Assembly (NCBI RefSeq): GCF_000026365.1
Contig: NC_012990.1
Span: 930,001-994,000 of the forward strand
Direction of reading: 5' to 3'
DNA: 64,000 nt
Origin: Zygosaccharomyces rouxii
Taxonomy: Eukaryota; Ascomycota; Saccharomycetes; Saccharomycetales; Saccharomycetaceae
This document shows positions 57,619 through 64,000 of this stretch, piece after piece. A program made the translations under genes and the position numbers. The notes under the pieces are model-generated. The model had not been told where the DNA came from and ran no database searches. It saw nothing but the letters and a program-made list of their open reading frames with translations. The stretch's first letter is position 1, and every line of letters begins with the position of its first letter.

Positions 57619-59436
57619 ATGACTTTAAGTTTAAGAGACATCAATGGTTGCGATTCTAGTTTGTTCAATTACCGCCATTTCTCTAAAATTTCGATTTTGA
57701 ACGATACTTTACAAAGAGGAAATAAAAAGAATGATAGTAATAGTGATAGCAATAGTAATGAGATTCACTTAGGATTGGATCGATCATTAAGACAAATATT
57801 CGATAAACCTTTGAAATCTAATAATGAATATGAAGGTGAAAATTGGAGTGAAGCGGTTTGCAGTTCTAAGGCCAGAATGATGTCAGACAGATTATTAAAT
57901 ATTGATAGTGATAGTGTTCTCGATTTTTCCTTAGCATCAGCTCGTAAATTAAACAACTTGGATGGTTCAGTTCAGCTGTTTACACCGACGGTGGTTGCTA
58001 ACAATAGCCAATTGAATTTAGATGAATTAAATGCTCACTTATCATTACTTTTACAAGATACCTTAGACATTAAGGAAACCGATTCTCTATTGATGAAATT
58101 GGGGTTACAGTTAATTCCACAAACGGTTAAACTAAATCAGGCGTTAACAAGATTTGACAACGATCCTAAGGGTAAAGCTACCAATAAAAGTGTCAGCAAA
58201 TTCGTTGAGTTTTGTAATCAATCAATTGATGAAATTTGGTTACCATATCTTGCCGAAGGGCTCAATTTTGTAAAACAGGCTCTGCAAGTATTGGAAACGT
58301 TTAAGGATCAATACACCAAGGTTGAATTGAAAACAACTGCTGATGATGGATTGAAACTTCTAATTCATCAGTGGTCAATGTTAAATTATTTCCCTATGGT
58401 ATTAATCAACTCTTTAAATTTTAAAGTTTTGTTTCCATCTGAAAACATTGGTAACTCCGAAACTCAGATGGCGCTAACAAACAACGAATTGTTCAAAATA
58501 TTGTTCGTTACACTGTCATTAGAAATAAGCAAGACATTTATCAAATCAGTTAAGATTTTAATGGATTTAAAAGCCTACGAGAAGTTTGAAAATAGTTCAA
58601 TTATATCAACTGTGGCTACATTACTCGATTCAACGGTTGAAACTCATACTGGCGAAATAATGATTGGTATTGGTCAGTTGATTAGAGAGTGGATCACAGA
58701 AAGATCTAAAATCGATCCTCTATGTACAATTGCATGGAACCAATGGTCTCAAAGTGTATTGCAAGACTACAGAATTCGTTTCCGTAATGATATTTCCGCA
58801 TTTTCGTCGAGTACAGACGAAGGGGAAGATGACGCTCAATTGGCAGAATTGATGTTCGATAAATTTGACGTTGGTAGAATATTTGTGGAGGAAATCTTCA
58901 AATTTACACAACCGGAAAAAAAGGCAAAACCTACATTTAATGGCAATTCTCTCGGCTGGCTAACTATATTTGATGAGAATGAAAATAACAGTACTCATGG
59001 ATCCCCAAATCGCAATGGTGGTGAACATCTTTCGCCTGTCTACGCCAACAACACATTAAGGAGTTTATTCCCACCAATATCATCAAGAAATGCTATTGTC
59101 GGATCTAGTAATACACTACGTACGGCTACTACTGCGAATAACTGCAAGAAAGCCATAGTCAAACAATGGGCCCACACATTGAAACAGAAATTTCAAGATT
59201 TTTTCCACTTACATAGACAGCCATCCATCATCTCATCGGTACGTTATTATAGGGCCGCCACAAATGCCGCGAACCTTCATAACCACGCAACCCGCCATCT
59301 CGCACCTTTTCCCGGAGATATTACTATATTCGCGGAGGATCAACGCTCTCACGTTGAAAAGCTGACAAAAAAGCTGTATAAGAAGGAGGAGAAGGGCAGA
59401 CGGAAAAGAGATGCGCTTCGAGTAATATTCAGTTAA
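57619..59436 (+). CDS. SPO77: Spo77-position protein (sporulation wall maturation)
   Basis: 605 residues from ATG 57619 (MTLSLRDINGCDSSLFNYRH). No domain that I can name. Predicted mostly helical through 110-400 (LHLSLLLQDTLDIKET, NKSVSKFVEFCNQSIDEIWL, ELFKILFVTLSLEISKTFI), with a basic C-terminus (KKLYKKEEKGRRKRDAL). It lies between RPP0 and IMO32/FKS1 on the plus strand, exactly where YLR341W/SPO77 lies on chromosome XII. In yeast Spo77 acts with the kinase Smk1 in spore-wall formation. It is longer than yeast Spo77 (477), so the name rests mainly on synteny. Confidence 0.72.
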   Translation: MTLSLRDINGCDSSLFNYRHFSKISILNDTLQRGNKKNDSNSDSNSNEIHLGLDRSLRQIFDKPLKSNNEYEGENWSEAVCSSKARMMSDRLLNIDSDSVLDFSLASARKLNNLDGSVQLFTPTVVANNSQLNLDELNAHLSLLLQDTLDIKETDSLLMKLGLQLIPQTVKLNQALTRFDNDPKGKATNKSVSKFVEFCNQSIDEIWLPYLAEGLNFVKQALQVLETFKDQYTKVELKTTADDGLKLLIHQWSMLNYFPMVLINSLNFKVLFPSENIGNSETQMALTNNELFKILFVTLSLEISKTFIKSVKILMDLKAYEKFENSSIISTVATLLDSTVETHTGEIMIGIGQLIREWITERSKIDPLCTIAWNQWSQSVLQDYRIRFRNDISAFSSSTDEGEDDAQLAELMFDKFDVGRIFVEEIFKFTQPEKKAKPTFNGNSLGWLTIFDENENNSTHGSPNRNGGEHLSPVYANNTLRSLFPPISSRNAIVGSSNTLRTATTANNCKKAIVKQWAHTLKQKFQDFFHLHRQPSIISSVRYYRAATNAANLHNHATRHLAPFPGDITIFAEDQRSHVEKLTKKLYKKEEKGRRKRDALRVIFS

Positions 59437-59964
59437 TTCATCTTTCCCTTATTATTTCTATAGTACAATCAAGAACACCAATAACAACGTAATAAAATGG
59501 CTTTGCATATGATTTCTTTAGTAGAGCAATCTGCAATCTCACAACATCATCGTCATCATCGTCATCTCGCTTTGTGAGGGGCACGGAATCCATACACACC
59601 CCCACTATACAACACTACGTATATACCCACAATATCCGTCTATCCAAAGCAAACAACCTTAACATTGCCCCGTGGCGAATACCTACGATAACCTTGATAA
59701 TTGATAGCTAAACGAGTTCTATCATAATAATATCACCCTTCTTGATTATCCCCTAGGGCCCTATTAATCACCCGCATTTCCTTTTTTTAACATACTTTTT
59801 ACCCTACCTCCTTCATGCGAGGCACGGTTCTTGCCTAACTCTAATTTCAACTACAAGATATAAAATCTAATATCAGACAGATAGAAGGAAAAAGGCAACT
59901 ACAAAATTTCTTCTATCCTCTAGGTAGTTTGTAACTGGATCGGTAATTGATTGGGAAAAATCTG
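59437..59964. other. intergenic region SPO77 to IMO32
   Basis: 528 bases. A short CATCGT-type tandem repeat at about 59544-59566, otherwise A+T-rich promoter sequence. No RNA gene seen. Confidence 0.5.
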
Positions 59965-61122
59965 ATGCACAATAAAGTGATAGGCTCTGTTACTGTTCGT
60001 CATCACTTCATAAAAAGTATTCCGATTATTAAGAAGGGCATCAAGGGATCCCCGCTTTTAAAATTTACCAGATATCACCATCAAAATGCTAAGAGACAAC
60101 ATGTAAAGTTATTTTCAGACACTGCAAGTAAAGATCCACCTACGGGGCCACTATTTGACCACCACAATAACACGTTTGAAACTACTACATCTCAGGGGAA
60201 ATATGGATCCACTGAAGTTTTGAACAAACATCTATCCTCAGATGATTTACCTTCAGTAGAGCTGTCATATGATGTTATTACTCAGCATACCAGCCAATTC
60301 GACAAGGAAAAGTCTTCGATTATCCTTCTACATGGGCTTTTTGGCAATAGACAGAACAACAGAACCATTGGACGTGAACTGAACGAATTGTTAGAAAGAG
60401 ATGTTTATTTACCAGACTTGAGAAATCATGGTCAAAGCCCTCACATTGGTAGACATGATTATCCTTCTATGGCCCTCGATGTGGAAAGGCTTATTAGAGA
60501 GAAAATACTAAACCACAAGGATGCGAAGAAACCAATTATAGTCGGTCATTCCATGGGGGCGAAAGTCGCAATGAGCGTCGCACTGAGAAAGCCTGAACTT
60601 TGTTCAATGTTAGTTAGTATTGACAATGCTCCAGTCGCGTCACCACCAATGACAGCTTTCCCCAGATACGTTAGAAAACTGTTACAAATTATAAACGATC
60701 CTAACGTGGGAACTGTACAACAAGCTGATGAACAGTTAAAGGAGATTGAACCCACCGCGGTTGTACGGAGATTTTTACTAACGGTTTTGCAAAGAGTTAA
60801 AGACGAAGAGAGTGGTCGTTGGAGGTTTAAATCAAGAATACCGCTAGGAATCTTAAATGATGCTATAGTTAAGGGGAACATTTCGAATTGGGAATTTAAC
60901 CCGTGGGTTCACAGATTCGTGGGTCCCTCTCTATTCATCAGAGCTACTAAATCCTATTACGTGGCTGATGAGTACCTTTCAGACGTTGGTAATTTCTTCC
61001 CCAGGTTTGAGATAAGAGACATCGAAGCTGGTCATTGGGTCAATGCAGAGAAACCTCACGAATGTGTACGTGATATTGTGGAGTTCGTCGAGAGGCAGGA
61101 AGACGAATTAAGGTTTAACTGA
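59965..61122 (+). CDS. IMO32: mitochondrial alpha/beta hydrolase Imo32 (ABHD11 type)
   Basis: Counterpart of YGR031W. 385 residues from ATG 59965 (MHNKVIGSVTVRHHFIKSIP); yeast 342. A basic presequence of about 45 residues (IKKGIKGSPLLKFTRYHHQN) precedes the hydrolase. Oxyanion loop HGLFGNRQN at 123-131, nucleophile elbow GHSMGA at 194-199 with Ser196, acid in the region after RATKSYYVAD and catalytic His in the EAGHWVN motif. Substrate unknown in yeast; the human relative ABHD11 is linked to lipoylated 2-oxoglutarate dehydrogenase. Precedes FKS1/GSC2 as YGR031W precedes YGR032W. Confidence 0.92.
   Translation: MHNKVIGSVTVRHHFIKSIPIIKKGIKGSPLLKFTRYHHQNAKRQHVKLFSDTASKDPPTGPLFDHHNNTFETTTSQGKYGSTEVLNKHLSSDDLPSVELSYDVITQHTSQFDKEKSSIILLHGLFGNRQNNRTIGRELNELLERDVYLPDLRNHGQSPHIGRHDYPSMALDVERLIREKILNHKDAKKPIIVGHSMGAKVAMSVALRKPELCSMLVSIDNAPVASPPMTAFPRYVRKLLQIINDPNVGTVQQADEQLKEIEPTAVVRRFLLTVLQRVKDEESGRWRFKSRIPLGILNDAIVKGNISNWEFNPWVHRFVGPSLFIRATKSYYVADEYLSDVGNFFPRFEIRDIEAGHWVNAEKPHECVRDIVEFVERQEDELRFN
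60546..60881 (-). CDS. antisense ORF inside IMO32 (NAG1-like position)
   Basis: 111 codons, ATG at 60881, entirely within IMO32 on the opposite strand: MFPLTIASFKIPSGILDLNL, a Cys/Ser-rich middle (SFNCSSACCTVPTLGSFIIC) and a hydrophobic end. In S. cerevisiae the nested antisense gene NAG1 (YGR031C-A) lies inside YGR031W, so an ORF at the same place is noteworthy. It could equally be a chance shadow of a conserved gene. I cannot confirm homology to Nag1. Confidence 0.25.
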   Translation of the reverse strand: MFPLTIASFKIPSGILDLNLQRPLSSSLTLCKTVSKNLRTTAVGSISFNCSSACCTVPTLGSFIICNSFLTYLGKAVIGGDATGALSILTNIEQSSGFLSATLIATFAPME

Positions 61123-61932
61123 GATGAGCGTAACGAGACGTAAACAAACAAGTATATATATACATATATCTACTGCACACTGTTGGTGTCCTCTCATATC
61201 TCTATGATTGTATGTGTAATAGGTGGCGTTGTATTATTACTTGTATTACTACTTGTTTTACTACTACTGCTATATTCAGACGTCAAAGGTATCTCGCGGG
61301 TAACCGTGCACATCCAAATTCTCCGTGCTTGGTACAATGTGCATTCTTTGCCGCCAGGCTCTTCTCTGCATTGTGCAACAGTTAGATAGAGTGGAAAATG
61401 GTCGGGTATCGCAGGTCGCTACTCAAAGCACGCGGAGCATGGTGTATGGACGTTTGTTCTTGATTCTTGATTCTTCCTTCTATCTTTAATCATACTCCTT
61501 TGTTTATTTTTAGGTTTGCTACTACGGATTTTTCTAAGTGACAAGAAAAAGAGAACAACGCGCATGTCGGCTCATATTAATTATCCGTTTTCGGTCACTG
61601 CCTCCGATCTAATCATTTCCCTTTTCCCTTGACTTCGCGGAACCCGAGATGAGATTTAAGAAACAGCGTGTTTTGACCGGGGTTGATCTCGATCCTACTC
61701 TTCGAAAAGAACCGTTCCGTTTTCCTCAGCGCAGTAACACATAAACTGCTCCTCGACTGAATATCTACGACTGCTAGTTGCAGATTTCAACACAAAACAA
61801 CCCTAGAAAGCTTCATTTTGCTTCTTCAATAGTATCGCTATCTGAGCAAGACGAAGATAACATACAGCTAAAGAAATCAACTAAATAGAACGCAGCGCGA
61901 GATATCTGAAAGGGGAAAATTAATTATTAAAG

Positions 61933-62558
61933 GTATGTTAGTAACGATTTGATGCGATTTTATCGTAATTCGACCGATATATGCCACTAGTTTCAAAAGG
62001 AGAATCTTTAGACGCGTTGCAGATGCAACGCGTGGGTTTCATGGGTTTCTACGGCACATTCTCAGTAACGCGAAACTCGGTCCCTCCGCACGAACATCTG
62101 AATCAGGAAAGTACAGGGCCAAAGTAGCGGATCACATACGGAGAAATCTAGGAGTACAAGGACATAGTGGGGGGGGGCATACAGAAGAATACAGAGAAAG
62201 CCGTAGCGGTTTGACAATTCTATTCTGGTCAGAAGGCAAAGGAGCGTTTCGCCAGAAACTCGGACAATCTGGGCCTTATATTATAATAGAAATAAATCGC
62301 GACTCTTGTATCTTCGTGTTTGTCTACCCATACTCGAAACTCGAAACCCAAAACGAAAAGAATAAAAGCCCAAAGGCCCCTCGAATCATTTTTTTTTTTT
62401 CTTTCTCGCATACCGTAGCCTTTTTGATTGACTTCGGATCGGATTTCAAGGCTTTAACAGATTCTCCCCTCCCTAGTGGCTCGCGTTTTTGGTCGTGTCT
62501 CATCCAACTACAATTTTTTTTCTTACGCGTCACAGTAATACTAACGTCGAGATCGTAG
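61933..62558 (+). other. candidate 5'UTR intron of FKS1
   Basis: Perfect donor GTATGT (61933-61938) and perfect branch site TACTAAC (62539-62545), followed by TAG at 62556-62558 (14 bases after the branch A) or CAG at 62593-62595. The size would be 626 or 663 nt, and the FKS1 ATG at 62718 lies 122-159 bases further on. Both exact signals in the correct order make splicing plausible, but nothing coding confirms it. Confidence 0.45.
62012..62033. promoter_or_regulatory. inverted repeat carrying two MluI cell-cycle boxes
   Basis: ACGCGTTGC (62012-62020), spacer AGAT, then GCAACGCGT (62025-62033): a perfect 9-bp inverted repeat with an MCB at each end. Suits paired binding by MBF (Mbp1/Swi6). 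Confidence 0.7.
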
Positions 62559-62717
62559 ACTGAAAGAGAATTAATAAAAGGGAAAAATAAAACAGGATCT
62601 TTCATTTACACAAATTTTTGTTTCTCTAAGACATAACCTAGTCTTGGCAGGTCAATACGAAGGAAAAGTCAGAATATCTAACAAACAACCTCACATTGAC
62701 TGTAAGGACGACACAAT

Positions 62718-64000
62718 ATGTCATACGGTCAACCGAACCACGAACAACAAGTCCCGTATGAGGATGAAATGGGTGGTTATGCTCCATATAATCAAGGTTA
62801 TGCGGAGCCTATGTATGATGAGTATGGAAATCCCATTTACCCAGATGGGACTTACTATGATCCAAATGTGATGGGTGGTGATCCATATGCACAATCGTCC
62901 ATTGGACCTTACGATGATCAGACTATGGATTACCAATCTGGTTATTATAATCAACCTCGCGGTCCTGCTATGGGTGAAAATTTCTCCGATTTTAGCAGTT
63001 ATGGACCACCAGGTACTCCTGGTTATGATGCTTACGGTGGTGCTGGTGCTTATACACCATCTCAGATGTCATATGGTGAACCAGGATCTTCAGGAGCTTC
63101 AACTCCAATCTATGGTACTGGCGAAGGTTACGATCCACAAGCCATTGCTATGGCACTACCAAATGAACCTTATCCTGCATGGACAGCCGATAACCAATCA
63201 CCTGTTACCATCGAACAAATCGAAGATATCTTTATCGATTTGACAAATAAATTTGGTTTCCAAAGAGACTCTATGAGAAACGTTTTTGATCAGTTCATGA
63301 CTCTGCTGGATTCCAGATCTTCAAGAATGTCACCAGAACAAGCATTATTATCAGTTCACGCCGATTATATCGGTGGTGATACTGCCAACTATAAAAAATG
63401 GTATTTTGCAGCTCAACTTGATATGGATGATGCCGTTGGTTTCAGAAACATGCAGTTGGGTAAATTATCTAGAAAGGCAAGAAGAGCAAAGAAGAAGAAT
63501 AAGAAGGCAATTCAGGAAGCTTCCTCTAATCCAGAAGAGACTGAAGCTACTTTGAACCAACTAGAAGGTGATAATTCTCTAGAAGCTGCTGACTTCAGAT
63601 GGAAGACAAGAATGAATGAGTTGCATCCATTGGAAAAAGTTCGTCAAATTGCTCTTTACTTATTATGCTGGGGTGAAGCCAATCAAGTTAGATTTACAGC
63701 TGAATGTTTGTGTTTCATCTACAAGTGTGCTTCAGACTATTTAGAATCACCATTGTGCCAACAGCGTACAGAGCCAATGCCAGAGGGTGATTACCTAAAG
63801 AGAGTCATTACACCTTTGTACCATTTCTTGAGAGATCAAGTTTATGGTATTGTCGATGGTAGATTCGTCAAACGTGAGAAAGATCATAACAAAGTTATCG
63901 GTTATGATGATGTTAACCAATTGTTCTGGTATCCTGAAGGTATCGCAAGAATTGTGTTTGAAGATGGCACTAGATTAATCGACATCCCACCTGAAGAACG
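62718..64000 (+). CDS. FKS1: 1,3-beta-D-glucan synthase catalytic subunit (partial, N-terminal part)
   Basis: Plasma-membrane glycosyltransferase making the main wall polymer from UDP-glucose. 427 codons are visible; the gene runs past the right edge (yeast about 1876 residues). ATG 62718: [20 protein letters not shown], a Tyr/Gly/Pro-rich cytosolic N-terminus, then the conserved cytosolic domain [40 protein letters not shown] and [18 protein letters not shown], ending [14 protein letters not shown]. It corresponds to both FKS1 (YLR342W) and GSC2 (YGR032W), which arose by genome duplication. The membrane-embedded catalytic part is outside the window. Confidence 0.97.
   Translation, partial: MSYGQPNHEQQVPYEDEMGGYAPYNQGYAEPMYDEYGNPIYPDGTYYDPNVMGGDPYAQSSIGPYDDQTMDYQSGYYNQPRGPAMGENFSDFSSYGPPGTPGYDAYGGAGAYTPSQMSYGEPGSSGASTPIYGTGEGYDPQAIAMALPNEPYPAWTADNQSPVTIEQIEDIFIDLTNKFGFQRDSMRNVFDQFMTLLDSRSSRMSPEQALLSVHADYIGGDTANYKKWYFAAQLDMDDAVGFRNMQLGKLSRKARRAKKKNKKAIQEASSNPEETEATLNQLEGDNSLEAADFRWKTRMNELHPLEKVRQIALYLLCWGEANQVRFTAECLCFIYKCASDYLESPLCQQRTEPMPEGDYLKRVITPLYHFLRDQVYGIVDGRFVKREKDHNKVIGYDDVNQLFWYPEGIARIVFEDGTRLIDIPPEE

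Larger units (their letters stand above)
61123..62717. promoter_or_regulatory. 1.6 kb leader and promoter of FKS1
   Basis: The largest gene-free stretch in the window. G1/S-type sites: ACGCGT at 62012-62017, 62028-62033 and 62525-62530 (MluI cell-cycle box), CGCGAAA at 62069-62075, CTCGAAA at 62333-62339 and 62340-62346 (Swi4 box type CNCGAAA). A run of nine G lies at 62169-62177. S. cerevisiae FKS1 is periodically transcribed under SBF, so the site cluster fits. A candidate leader intron is listed separately. Confidence 0.6.

Noticed and set aside
1..64000. Ty elements, solo LTRs, CRISPR arrays, bacterial operons.
   Set aside because: No reverse transcriptase or integrase ORFs, no clear TGTTG...CAACA LTR near the tRNA genes, and no regularly spaced direct repeats; the DNA is ordinary yeast chromosome.

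Overview
This window is nuclear DNA from a budding yeast of the family Saccharomycetaceae. It is compact and A+T-rich, with mostly intron-less genes and yeast-type splice signals (GTATGT and TACTAAC) in the few genes that have introns. Nearly every protein is a clear counterpart of a Saccharomyces cerevisiae protein. The gene order interleaves pairs of S. cerevisiae regions that arose by the whole-genome duplication: chromosome XI right arm with XV right arm in the left half, and chromosome VII right arm with XII right arm in the right half. Genes kept as duplicates in S. cerevisiae (SKI7/HBS1, MID2/MTL1, RPS25A/B, FKS1/GSC2) occur once here. This points to a lineage that did not undergo the duplication, such as Zygosaccharomyces or Torulaspora. 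The exact genus cannot be fixed from the sequence alone.

Left block (1-26.3 kb, XI/XV ancestry): TRZ1 (partial), GYP1, MTD1, RPF2, NUP133, DAD2, SGO1, CDC21, UFE1, a combined SKI7/HBS1 gene, an unrecognised 168-residue ORF, MRPL20, PRP16, OMA1, an RTS2/Kin17-type gene and TVP38. Jobs range over tRNA 3' processing, Golgi GTPase control, one-carbon and thymidylate metabolism, ribosome assembly, nuclear pore, kinetochore and cohesion, ER fusion, ribosome rescue/exosome, splicing and mitochondrial quality control. RPF2 has an intron, and HBS1 has an intron dividing Hbs1-type from Ski7-type sequence.

Junction (26.3-29.7 kb): where TGL4/TGL5-type genes follow TVP38 in S. cerevisiae, there is instead a long promoter, a sorbose reductase/mannitol dehydrogenase-type SDR, a DUF336-type gene and an intron-containing tRNA-Leu(CAA). 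This looks like a rearrangement breakpoint.

Right block (29.7-64 kb, VII/XII ancestry): a YGR017W-type FMN protein, UGA1 with a mitochondrial-type leader, CHS5, VMA7, DPC29, an MTL1/MID2 wall sensor, THG1, a YGR026W-type membrane protein, RPS25, NUP2, SGD1, MSP1, ERV1 (spliced), VRP1, a DUF3445 protein that I do not know from S. cerevisiae, POP6, RPP0, a SPO77-position gene, IMO32 and the start of FKS1/GSC2. Three more tRNA genes lie here: Glu-CTC, Asp-GTC and Glu-TTC. The two Glu genes are inverted and differ by one base.

The most interesting non-coding stretches are a 1.2 kb gap at 39.4-40.6 kb with a TATA box and an H/ACA-like structured block, the 1.6 kb FKS1 leader with a candidate 5'UTR intron and an inverted pair of MluI cell-cycle boxes, an orphan tRNA-type B-box at 31.03 kb, and a small ORF at 53.5-53.85 kb broken by one in-frame stop.
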